NCBI RefSeq assembly: GCF_023091745.1 | Contig: NC_068912.1 | Location: forward strand, 58,184,567-58,248,566 | Direction of reading: 5' to 3' | DNA from: Budorcas taxicolor | Lineage: Eukaryota; Chordata; Mammalia; Artiodactyla; Bovidae | Length of the DNA: 64,000 bases | Shown here: piece after piece, positions 12,986 through 22,825 of the stretch | Position numbering within the stretch: the stretch's first letter is position 1 | Layout: every line of letters begins with the position of its first letter | Translations under genes and position numbers: made by a program | Notes under the pieces: generated by a model | The model's input: only the letters and a program-made list of their open reading frames with translations | Databases searched by the model: none | What the model was told of the DNA's origin: nothing

Positions 12986-13400
12986 AAAGCAGCCTGTGTA
13001 CACAGTTGATGGGAATGTAAACTAGTGAAGCTGCTGTAGAAAACAGTATGGAGGTTTCTCAAAAAGACTACAGATATAACTGAAAATAGAATGCCAACTG
13101 GATTCCTGGGTATATGTCTGAAGAAAACAAAACAATTTGAAAAAATACATGCACCCCAAGGTTAATAGCAGCATTATTTACAATCACCAAGACATGAAAG
13201 CAGCTTAAGTGTTCCTCAGCAGATAAATAGATACAGAAGAAGTGGTATGTCTAGATGATGGAATACTACTCAGCCATGAAAAGAACAAAATTTTGCCCTC
13301 TGTAGGAATTTGGAGGGCATTATGCTAAGCAAAATAAGCCAAACAGATAATGTATGATACCATTTCTATGTGAAATCTAGAAAACACAACAGACTAGTGA
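12986..13400 (+). mobile_element. L1 3' fragment
   Basis: Contains TGATGGGAATGTAAACTAG, an 'AACAGTATGGAGG' landmark and the 'CACTCAGCCATGAAAAG'-type segment of the L1 3' region. It is truncated at both ends. Confidence 0.75.
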
Positions 13401-13404
13401 ATAT

Positions 13405-14300
13405 AAATGTTATGGAATGAATACAAATCCATGCGCCCAACGCAAAGTGAGACCAAATAATACAAACGGTCAGAGTTTAGAGCAGAGAAGGTTTAGTGAA
13501 GCACCATGCAAGGAGATGGTTACTCATGCCTTAAAAACCTCAAACTCGCTGAGGACTTTCAGCATAGCCTGTTATAAGAAAGGTGAGGAAGGGGCATGAT
13601 TAGCTGTTGCAAACTTCTTGGTGTCAGATCCTTTGTTCCTGAAGTGAAGTCAGGTCATGACATTCCTGTAAACCTCCACTGAAAGAAATGTATTCTCTGT
13701 TCTGACAAGCAAAGACAAGTTCCAAGGCTCAATTTTTGCCCTCAGAGGTTCAGGCCCTGGGTAAAAGGAGGGGGGAGATCCCTGTAAGGACTGGTTACCC
13801 TGCCCAAGAGCTTTCTTCCAATACCCAGTCTGGATCCTCTTGCCAATGTCCAGGCCCAGCTAAAAAGGCATATCCCAGCTGGCAGTGCCCTCAGGATGAG
13901 GTTCCCAGACCCTGCCCAGCTGTCATCACTGAGGGAACCAGGCACCCAGAACTCAGCTGGCCCTCAGATTCCTCAGGCCACCCAAATGGGTGCCGAGTTT
14001 CCCCGACTGCAACCAAAGGATACTGCCACCACAATAGGTCACAGAGGTAGGGAAAGGGAAAAGGATTGCTGCTGCTGAAGACCCAGGTCTGGACAGTGGG
14101 CAGCCATGGTGAGGGCTCTGGAGCTTTGCAGGACACAGCCCTCAGCCTGTACCACCTCCACTCCCAGCTCACTCACCAGCCCAAGGTTAGAGGGCCTGGA
14201 GGGCCCTGGGGAGATCAGCTTCTTACCTCACTCTCTGCCCCGAGAATGACTGATAGCAGACTACTGGTGGAGTAGTACTTCTAACCCATGAGTGCTAATG
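13405..14300. mobile_element. LTR-like, GC-richer segment, family unresolved
   Basis: The composition and the GTCAGAGTTTAGAGCAGAGA segment resemble antisense LTR sequence of a ruminant endogenous retrovirus. No coding domains, primer-binding site or paired LTR could be seen. The open frames here (for example 13736-14050) show no recognisable protein. It could also be an old unique region. Confidence 0.35.
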
Positions 14301-14342
14301 GTTAGGCCCTAATGGTCTCACACTAATGGCTGCATACTGTAT

Positions 14343-14560
14343 GCCAAGTCGCTTCAGTTGAGTCCAACTCCTTTGGACCCTATAGACTGTAGCCCTCCAG
14401 GCTCCTCTGTCCATGGGATTCTCCAAGCAAGAACACTGGAGTGAGCTGCCATGCCCTCTCCAAGGGATCTTCCTGACCCAGGGATAGAACTCACGATTCT
14501 TATACCTCCTGCATTGGCAGGCAGTATACCACTTTACCACTAGCACCACCTGGGAAGCCC
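14343..14560 (-). mobile_element. Bov-tA SINE
   Basis: Reverse A unit followed by a reverse tRNA-like head ending CACCTGGGAAGCCC. The next about 45 bp hold an imperfect TACCACTAGCCC repeat. Confidence 0.88.
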
Positions 14561-14599
14561 TACCACTAGCCCTACCACTGCACACTAGCCCTACAACTA

Positions 14600-14845
14600 C
14601 TACATAATAACAAAATAAATCAGACTCACAGACAGAGAACAAACTACTGGTAACCAGTGAGGATGCAGGGGGCAGGGCAATACAAGAGTAGGGGAGTGAG
14701 AGGTACCACCTATTGACTGTGAGGTAGGCTCAAGAATATCATACAACACAGGTAATACAGCCAATACTTTGTAATAACTAAATGGAAAGTAACTTTTTAA
14801 AATTGTATTAAAATTTTAATTTGAAAAATAAAAAATAACATTAAA
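14600..14845 (+). mobile_element. L1 3' tail
   Basis: The sequence CAGACTCACAGACAGAGAAC through an A/T-rich end (about 14840) is the terminal part of an L1. It abuts the next L1 fragment in the same orientation. Confidence 0.65.
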
Positions 14846-14946
14846 AAACAGGCAAAAGATCTGAATAAATGTTTTACTAATAAACATTTCACATACAAAT
14901 GACCAGTAAGCACATGAAAAGATACTCAATATCATTACTAGTGATT

Positions 14947-15260
14947 CAGTTCAGTTCAGTTCAGTTCAGTTCAGTTCAGGTGCTCAGTCGTGTCCGACTT
15001 TTTGCGACCCCATGAATCACAGCATGCCAGGCCTCCCTGTCCATCACCAACTCCTGGAGTTCACTCAGACTCACGTCCATCGAGTCCGTGATGCCATCCA
15101 GCCATCTCATCCTCTGTTGTCCCCTTCTCCTCCTGCCCCCAATCCCTCGCAGCATCAGAGTCTTTTCCAATGAGTCAACTCTTCCCATGAGGTGGCCAAA
15201 GTACTGGAGTTTCAACTTGATTGTCATTCCTTCCAAAGAACACCCAGGGCTGATCTCCTT
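14947..15260 (-). mobile_element. BovB 3' tail, short copy
   Basis: It starts with a (TTCAG)n run, the reverse of the BovB CTGAA tail, and runs to GGGCTGATCTCCTT. The flanks TAGTGATT (14939-14946) and TAGATGATT (15261-15269) resemble a TSD with one inserted base. Confidence 0.88.
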
Positions 15261-15311
15261 TAGATGATTAAGAAAATGCAAGTGAAATTCACAATGAGAT
15301 ATTACTATATA

Positions 15312-15517
15312 TGCCCACGCATGCTCAGTTGTGTCTGACTCTTGCAAGCCCATGGACTGCAGCCCACCAGACTCCTCAGTTCATAGAATTTTCCAGGCAA
15401 GAACACCAATTTGGGTTACCATTTCCTTCTCCAGGGGATCTTCCCAACACAGGGATCAAACCTGTGTCTCTTGCACTGGCAGGAGATTTCTTTACCACTA
15501 AGCCACCTTGGTAGCCC
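15312..15517 (-). mobile_element. Bov-tA SINE
   Basis: Reverse A unit plus tRNA-like head (CTAAGCCACCTTGGTAGCC). CTATATA flanks lie at 15305-15311 and 15518-15524. Confidence 0.88.
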
Positions 15518-16219
15518 CTATATACACATAATCAAAAAGATTGACCATACCAAATTTTAGTAAGGATGTAGAGAAATTAGAACCTCAATACATTATTACT
15601 GGGAATGTAAAATGGCGTAGCCTCTTTGGGAAACAGTTTGACCATTAAAAAATTAAACACAAACTTTACACATGGCCCAGAAATTCCACTCCCAGGTTCC
15701 TATCCACCAAAGGGAAGTGAAAATATATGTATACACAAAGATTTACATGTGAATATGGAAGCAAAATCATTCATAATACCAAATCTGGAAATAATCCAAA
15801 TGTCCATCAACTAGTAAAGGAATGAACAAAATGCAATATATTGATACAATGGAATATTATTCAGCAATAAAAAGGAACAAACTACTGACACATGCTACAA
15901 CATAGATAAGCCTCAAAAACTTTATGCTAAATAACAGAAGCCAAACTCAAAAGATCATGTATTATATGATTTCATATGAAACTTCCAAAAAAGGCAAATC
16001 TCAAGAGATAGAAAGCAGATCAATGGTTGCCTGGGGCTAGGCCTAGGAACAGGGATTGACTGCAAACAGAAACAAGGGAACTTAAGGAGAAAATTAAAAT
16101 GTTCTAAAACTGGATAGTGGTGATTGAACAACTCTATAAATGTAAAGTTACTGAACTGTAAGTTTATTGTGGGTGTATTTTTTAACAGGTATATTTTTAT
16201 GTAAACTATACTTCAATGA

Positions 16220-16418
16220 GGGGCTTCCCAGGTGGTGCAGTGGTAAAAAATCCTCCTGCCAATGCAGGAGACGTGGGTTGGGAAGATTCCCTGGAGAAGG
16301 AAATGGCAACCCACTCCAATATCCTTGCCTGGGAAATTCTATGGATAGATGAGCCTGGTAAGCTACAATCCATCGTGCTACAAAAAGTTCGACGTTACTG
16401 AGCACACACATGCATATC
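16220..16418 (+). mobile_element. Bov-tA SINE
   Basis: Head GGGCTTCCCAGGTGGTGCAG followed by an A unit. TCAATGA is duplicated at 16213-16219 and 16419-16425. Confidence 0.88.
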
Positions 16419-16689
16419 TCAATGAAGTTGTTAAAAAATAGCACACTATAAAACAATACTATGTACTTCACAAAGACGTGTTTATGTAAAGAATCATATC
16501 AAACGCATGAGAGTGAGAGGAAGGGTAATGACAGCGGTGACGTACAAATGGTGAAAACAGAGAGGGTTGTCGCATATGGTGAGAATGTGCCAAGAACTAG
16601 TGAATGTGATTATCTCAGCTTTGTCCTCCAGTCTGAGAAAACAAGTAAGCTGTCACCATTGGGAGATTTCAAAATTACTAGTAGAATGA

Positions 16690-16825
16690 GGAAAATAATA
16701 GTTATAACTGCTTTTACTGTTCAAAAGCTCACATACATTTTCTCATTTAATTCTCAAAATAGCTTTGTGAAATAGGCATACCTATCTCCATTTTAAGAAG
16801 AAGAACCAAGCAAATTCAGTGACAA
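16690..16825 (-). mobile_element. MIR SINE fragment
   Basis: The segment TCATTTAATTCTCAAAATAG and then ATCTCCATTTTAAGAAGAAG is the reverse of the MIR core and 3' part. It is diverged. Confidence 0.65.
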
Positions 16826-16834
16826 AAGGCCCCA

Positions 16835-17310
16835 TGACCACCAAGGCAAATACACATTCACACAGTGGTAGCCATGGAGAACCACCACCTAGATCTCCCT
16901 TTAAAGAACTTGTTACCCAGCTTGTTACTTGTTACAAGAAGGGCAGTCATCAGCCTCCCGGTGTGACCTCCAGCTGCAGGGAAGCCCATTGCCCAAGATG
17001 ATTCCCTTTCTGGGACAGGACCCATCAGGAGACTGAGTGGGGTTAGATATAAAGTATGGGGCAGCTCTGCCCTGACGGGGGACACTCGAGAAGAAAATGC
17101 TTTTTCAGCAACACCCTGCAGGTTGGCCAAGGATTTGTCAGGCCTGCATCGCAACTTAATTTTTTTTCTTTGGCCAGTCCTGCTTCATCCTCCTTCCTTT
17201 TATAAGCATTGAACCTAATAACTCCTATCAGCATCTGTTTCTCAGTAACCCAACCTGCACATCACAACACATGGGCACAAGGTAAAATTCAGGCTTTCCA
17301 GCTCCTACTT
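16835..17310. mobile_element. Possible old LTR-like segment
   Basis: A GC-richer block with an LTR-like layout, including CAACACCCTGCAGGTTGGCC. No coding region or paired repeat is visible. The assignment is weak and the segment may be unique sequence. Confidence 0.3.
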
Positions 17311-18034
17311 CTCATGTGGACACAGCCGCACTTACATTCCCCAGCCTTTGTCTTAACCAGACTCAAGTGTGAACAAAAGGCTCTGGCCAGATCATTTTCT
17401 ACTTCAGTACTGCCACCAATAGACACATAACACTGAGCAAAGCATTGTCTTTCCATGGGTCTCTATTTTCTTATCTGTCCATTGAGTGGTCAGGAAAAAA
17501 CACTCCTAATTTCACTCTATAGTCAACTAGACAGTTGACTACCCACAGTGCCTGCTGAGCCACCAAAATGGCTTTAACCATCCCTACTCTACACTCTCTC
17601 ATGGTATTTCAGTCTGAGCTAAAATGCTTTCATAGGAAGCATTCCCAGCTTCCTAGCTGTTAAATTGAACCAACTATGATTTCAGCAAAGTGCCAGCTGC
17701 CAAAGTGAGGAGGACAGCGCACCGTGATGCCTTGTGCAGGGATGGTGGACAGAGACGACAGGGACAGCATGAAGTTTCAATCGTATACTGAAGGAGCTAG
17801 GCTTGTCCTTCTACTCCATTGAAGCAAAAAAAGGGAGGGGGAAGAGTCTGAGGAACTGGATAGGAATTCGATGACAGCCTCACAGATAACTTCTCCCTCC
17901 CCCCTAACCCAGAATCCCTGCCATGTCTGTCCTAGACATGGCAGGTTGCTCTATACTCAGACAACCCAAAGTTCTCTCCTCTAGGACCACTCAAGTCCCC
18001 CTCCTCCTTCAAAACTGCCCTTTAACAATATCAT
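17311..18034. other. Intergenic stretch, nothing recognised
   Basis: No gene or confident repeat family is seen in this moderately GC-rich stretch. Confidence 0.5.
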
Positions 18035-18045
18035 CACAACCTCTG

Positions 18046-18280
18046 CATGCATGCATGCATGCATGCATGCATGCATGCTCAGTCACTTCAGTCATGTCTG
18101 ACTCTTTGCGACCCTATAGACTGAAGCCTGCCAGGTTCCTCTGTCCATGTGATTCTCCAGGCAAGAATCCTGAAGTGGGTTGCCATTCCCTCCTTAAGGG
18201 GATCTTCCCCACTCAGGAATCAAACCTGCATTTCCTGCATTGTAGGCAGATTCTTTATCCCTGAGCCACCAGGGAAGCCC
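18046..18280 (-). mobile_element. Bov-tA SINE with (GCAT)n tail
   Basis: Reverse Bov-tA whose 3' end has become a (CATG)n tetranucleotide run (about 18046-18077). The TSD is CACAACCTCTG (18035-18045) against CATAACCTCTG (18281-18291), one mismatch. Confidence 0.9.
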
Positions 18281-18589
18281 CATAACCTCTGATACCTCCA
18301 TTAAAACTAGTCTTACAGCGTTAACTGTTTAACTCAGGTAAGTAATTAGCTGTGATGCTCTCAAGAATCCTTACTGGTTTAACAATTTTCCCTTCAATGA
18401 CCGTTAAAAAACACACAGAGATTACAAGAACAAATGTAGGAAAACGACAAATATCCAAAATACTCCAGAGTGTTTTTACTTCTGGTGTCTGATTTGTAGT
18501 TTCACAACTTGCCCTGTAATCTTAAATGGAAATCCAGATGGTTTTATTCTCTTGAGGATAAACACATCCTCCTGTTACTATCTTCCCCC

Positions 18590-19150
18590 AAATTTTGTCT
18601 TTAGCAAAGCCATGTGGATTCCTTGTTATTTGGCACTATTCCTAGCATAAACATGTAATCCGGCCTGCAAATCTGAGACAGGCTGGGCCGTGAGACCTGC
18701 GACCCTTTGCTGCAGTGCTTGCACCTGGACAAAAGTCTCCTCCAGCAACAAAATACAAGGAAACCATAAGGGACTGAAAATATAACTGCCAGCATGGGCA
18801 GCTGGGGCAAATTATGAACAAGAGAAAAAAAAGACCCAAAACCCAACTACCACTTCTAAAGAGTCTGGAACAAAAGCAGGGAACTGTGCACACATCCGGC
18901 ACACAGCACCACCAAGGGGTGAGGCAGACCAACTAAGCCACCCTTTAATCCCAGAACCCTAGACCCACCCCTACCCTCACCCCATACAAGGAACCAGCTT
19001 GCCCTGGAGCACCCCTCCCCCATTCCCAGCAGTGAGCAAAATCATCTGTTCCTTGCTTTCCCTCCCAATAAAGCCGTGCCTGATTTTCTTGCCTGGTCTC
19101 TTAGCAATTCCTATTGATGAAGGAGTCCAACAAACCTGATCGCTAACAGG
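18590..19150 (+). mobile_element. Probable solo LTR of a ruminant endogenous retrovirus
   Basis: A 3' part with a polyadenylation signal AATAAA at 19067-19072, followed by GCCTGGTCTCTTAGCAATTC and an ACAAACCTGATC-type end, has LTR layout. No internal viral genes adjoin it. Exact ends and family are not resolved, and no TSD was identified. Confidence 0.5.
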
Positions 19151-19543
19151 GTTACCAGTAAGGCTCTTTGACTCTATGGGCAGCTGGTACCTCTAAGTAT
19201 CTCAGAAAACACTGTCAGGATTTCTCTGTAAGCCTCTTTACCTTAACCCATAAGAAAATTTCACAAAACTTTCCCAACATACTTCAGTGCTACTTCCAGT
19301 GCTGCTCAATCAGTGCAGCCTCAACTAAAGCTTCAAAATATCATCATTCTTCTCACCCACTCCTTCATCAAGTGTGAATGAGTGATAACAGCTGAGCATC
19401 CTGCAAACCACAACAGAATTTGAGGGAGTAAAAGAAAGCAGCCCACAGCTAAAAATCCATTTCTTTGAAGTCTCCTTACGCACAGAGAAAAATAGTGTAT
19501 CTCATAGACACTATGCAAACATTAAGTGAAAACTCTTAATGCC
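19151..19543. other. Short intergenic stretch, nothing recognised
   Basis: No gene or clear repeat seen. Confidence 0.5.
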
Positions 19544-19553
19544 CAGTACATGA

Positions 19554-21111
19554 CCAGTTCAGTTCAGTCGCTCAGTCGCTCAGTCGTGTCCGACTGTTTA
19601 CGACCCCATGAATTGCAGCACACTAGGCCTCCCTGTCCATCGCCAACTCCCGGAGTTTACCCAAACTCATGTCCATCGAGACAGTGATGCCATCCAGCCA
19701 TCTCATCCTCTGTCATCCCCTTCTCCTCCTGCCCACAATCCCTCCCAGCATCAAGGTCTTTTCCAATGAGTCAATTCTTCGCATGTGGTGGCCAAAGTAC
19801 TGGAGTTTCAGCTTCAGCATCAGTCCTTCCAATGAACACCCAGGACTGATCTCCTTTAGAATGAACTGGTTGGATCTCCTTGCAGTCCAAGGGACTCTCA
19901 AGAGTCTTCTCCAACACCACAGTTCAAAAGCATCAATTCTTCGGCGCTCAGCTTTCTTCACAGTCTAACTCTCACATCCATACCTGACCACGTGAAAAAC
20001 CATAGCCTTGACTAGATGGACCTTAGTCGGCAGTAATGTCTCTGCTTTTCAATATGCTATCTAGGTTGGTCATAACTTTCCCTCCAAGAAGTAAGCATCT
20101 TTTAATTTCATGGCTGCAGTTACCATCTGCAGTGATTTTGGAGCCCAAAAGAGTAAAGAATAGCACTGTTTCCACTGTTTCGCCATCTATTTCCCATGAA
20201 GTGATGGGACAGGATGCCATGATCTTCGTTTTCTGAATGTTGAGCTTTAAGTCAATTTTTTCACTCTCCTCTTTCACTTTCATCAAAAGGCTTTTTAGTT
20301 CCTCTTCACTTTCTGCCATAAGGGTGGTGTCATCTGCATATCTCAGGTTATTGATATTTCTCCCAGCAATCTTGATTCAAGCTTGTGCTTCTTCCAGCCC
20401 AGCCTTTCTCATGATGTACTCTGCATAGAAGTTAAATAAGCAGGGTGACAATATACAGCCTTGATGTACTCCTTTTCCTATTTGGAACCAGTCTGTTGTT
20501 CCATGTCCAGTTCTAACTGTTGCTTCCTGATCTGCATATAGGTTTCTCAAGAGGCAGGTCAGGTGGTCTGGTATTCCCATCTCTCTCAGAATTTTTCAGT
20601 TTATCGTAATCCACCCAGTTAAAGGATTTGGCATAGTCAATAAAGCAGAAATAGAGGTTTTTCTGGAACTCTCTTGCTTTTTCCATGATCCAGCAGATGT
20701 TGGCAATTTGATCTCTGGTTTCTCTGCCTTTTCTAAAACCAACTTGAACATCTGGAAGTTCATGGTTCACATATTGCTGAAGCCTGGCTTGGAGCATTTT
20801 GAGCATTACTTCACTAGCATGTGAGATGAGTGCAATTGTGCAGTGGTTTGAGCATTCTTTGGCATTGCCTTTCTTTGGGATTAGAATGAAAACTGACCTT
20901 TTCCAGTCCTGTGGCCACTGCTAAGTTTTCCAAATTTGCTGGCATATTGAGTGTAGCACTTTCACAGCATCATCTTTTAGAATCTGAAATAGCTCAACTG
21001 GAATTCCATCACCTCCACTAGCTTTGTTCCTAGTGATGCTTTCTAAGGCCCACTTGACTTCACATTTCAGGATATCTGGCTCTAGGTGAGTGATCACACC
21101 ATCATGGTTAT
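19554..21111 (-). mobile_element. BovB, 5'-truncated, antisense to ZNHIT6
   Basis: Read on the minus strand it runs from the endonuclease/RT junction to the 3' (CTGAA)n tail. Readable pieces include FCFIDYAKSFNWVDYDK and ITSWEIDGETVETV. TSDs CAGTACATGA (19544-19553) and CAGTACGTGA (21112-21121) differ at one base. Frames are broken. Confidence 0.92.
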
Positions 21112-21143
21112 CAGTACGTGATAACAATCTTTAAAAGTAACTG

Positions 21144-21337
21144 GTGGCTCAGTGGTAAAAATCCACTTGCAATGCAAAGACGCTGGAGATACAAGTTCAA
21201 CTCCTGGGTAGGGAAGATTCCCTAGAGAAGAAAATGGCAACCAATTTCAGTACTCTTGCCTAGAGTACAGAGGAGGAGCCTGGTGGACTTGCAAAAGAGT
21301 TGGAAATGACTTAGCAACTCAACAACACAACAACAAC
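21144..21337 (+). mobile_element. Bov-tA SINE near the ZNHIT6 promoter
   Basis: Head GTGGCTCAGTGGTAAAAATC plus A unit and a (CAA)n-type tail. Perfect 11-bp TSDs AAAAGTAACTG lie at 21133-21143 and 21338-21348. It is the last repeat before the promoter, which begins about 430 bp further on. Confidence 0.9.
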
Positions 21338-21348
21338 AAAAGTAACTG

Positions 21349-21759
21349 AAATGGATGCCAGGAAAATTTTCATTTATTGAGGGTTGTTTTGGGTTTTTTC
21401 CCCTATAAGTTCTAGGAAATCCTGGAAACTGATTTTTTGACCCAGTCTTTAAATATATGCTGTAAATAGGGAACTGGCTGATGCCGGCTGTTATTGACAA
21501 ACAACTGAAAGAATAAAAATAATGCCTTCTTTCTACCTGAAACCTCCCGGTAATAAAAGAGACGACATGTTGTTTGTTTTATCACTGCTAGCTTATTTCC
21601 ATACATTATTACACGTAACATCAAACTAAACTAAGAGATTTATAATACCATCGTCTCTGGAGTACTGCTTAAGAAACTGAAGCATGGAGAATAGTGCTAT
21701 TAGGTATTTCTTCCATCTTCATGCAAGCTTAGAACTGAGTAGGGTGCGTCTTCACATTC
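21349..21759. other. Unique sequence upstream of the promoter
   Basis: Repeat-free as far as I can see. It could hold upstream regulatory elements, but no specific site stands out. Confidence 0.5.
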
Positions 21760-22169
21760 GAATGTAGCGAGGATTTCGCCTCTCTCCCTTTTCCTGAACT
21801 CCTCCGGTCTCTTAAAGCGGAAGCATGTGGCCCCGTGCAGAAAGCACCGCCTCTCCAAGGGAAGGGTTTGATGAAACCCCGCCCCGCAGGCGGGATCGAA
21901 GTGGGCGTGGTCTCAGACGGATCCCGGGAAGATCTGTGCGGGACTGCCGCAGAGCCGTAAAGAGCTCCATGAGTCGTGAAAGGGCACGGCGCGGAAGCGT
22001 TGCTTTACGACCGTTGGGACAGGCGCGCCGGGTCGGCGTTCACTGCTTGCTGCTTCTCTGTTATGCACGTGGGCACCTCTTCGTGTTTTTGCAGGTAACT
22101 CGGCCTTCTTGGCGTGAACCAAACACATTGAAGGACGGAGTGGCAACGGAGGTCAAGGATCTTGAGCTG
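21760..22169 (+). promoter_or_regulatory. ZNHIT6: ZNHIT6 CpG-rich promoter and 5' leader
   Basis: CpG density rises sharply here against an AT-rich background. A GC box (ACCCCGCCCC) lies at 21876-21885 and two ETS/GABPA-like GCGGAAG motifs at 21817-21823 and 21991-21997. No TATA box was seen. This fits a housekeeping promoter. The transcription start cannot be fixed from sequence. The frame from 21825 to the chosen ATG has no stop. Confidence 0.75.
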
Positions 22170-22825
22170 ATGGATTTTGCTGCTGAAAGTGAAGAGATGT
22201 CGGGAGGAGGTCTCCAGAGTGAAGCTGAGGGGGCGCGGCTAAGTCTCGAGTCAGATCAAGAGAGAGGAAGGACGGAGGAGTCCGGCGATGGAGGGGCGGG
22301 GAATGGTCTGACCGGAATTGAGAAGACAGGGGCAGGGGAAGAAGAAAGTAGACGAAGAGCAGAGGAGATGCGAATAGACCTAACGGTTGTGAAGCAAGAA
22401 GTAATGGACTGGTCAGAAATGGTAGAAGGTACGCTGAATGGCCAGTGGGTAAAGCAGGAGGAGGACGGACATGAGGTGAAAGAGGAAAAACCAGCCACAT
22501 TGGAGGTGAAGCAGGAGATGGATAGTAGTTTGATGGTAAAAGAAGAAAAGGTGGAAGAAACAGAGATAAAGGAAGAGAAAGTGAAGGTGAAGGAAGAAGT
22601 GATGGACTGGCTGGAAGTGAAGGAAGAGAAGAAAGATAGCTTGGATATTAAACGTGAGGAAGTGTCTCTTGATCAGAATATTAAAAAGGAGGAAATAATG
22701 GATGAAGTGTATGTAAAAGAAGAGAAGTATTTCCCCAAAGAAGAAATGATGGATCATACAAGGGTGAAAGAAGAGCCTCAAATAAATCCCTCAGTGGGCT
22801 CCAAGCGGAAACTGGCCATGTCAAG
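22170..22825 (+). CDS. ZNHIT6: ZNHIT6 coding exon 1: start and acidic N-terminus
   Basis: This exon encodes residues 1-218 plus two bases of codon 219. It carries the initiator, a Ser/Glu/Gly-rich stretch, and a long Lys/Glu-rich stretch from about residue 70. That stretch contains 12 hydrophobic-Lys-x-Glu tetrapeptides (VKQE, VKEE, IKEE, IKRE, IKKE). The exon ends with KRKLAMSR and the donor AAG|GTAGGG at 22826. Low complexity and purine-rich composition predict disorder. The stretch looks faster-evolving than the rest of the protein, which is an inference. Confidence 0.95.

Larger units (their letters stand above)
14846..16440 (+). mobile_element. L1 3' portion carrying three insertions
   Basis: L1 text (GAAAAGATACTCAATATCAT ... 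ATACAATGGAATATTATTCA ... TATACTTCAATGA) is split by a BovB tail (14947-15260) and by Bov-tA elements at 15312-15517 and 16220-16418. The L1 reads on across each break. Confidence 0.8.

Noticed and set aside
13736..14050. 104-residue frame in a GC-richer block
   Set aside because: No recognisable domain, overlapping frames on both strands and LTR-like context; not supported as a gene.
14941..14980. Short direct repeats (TTCAG)n that could suggest an array
   Set aside because: This is the BovB (CTGAA)n tail. There are no spacers or cas genes, and the organism is a mammal.
22153..22781. Several minus-strand frames opposite ZNHIT6 exon 1
   Set aside because: Shadows of the purine-rich exon; they are Phe/Leu/Ser/His-rich low complexity.
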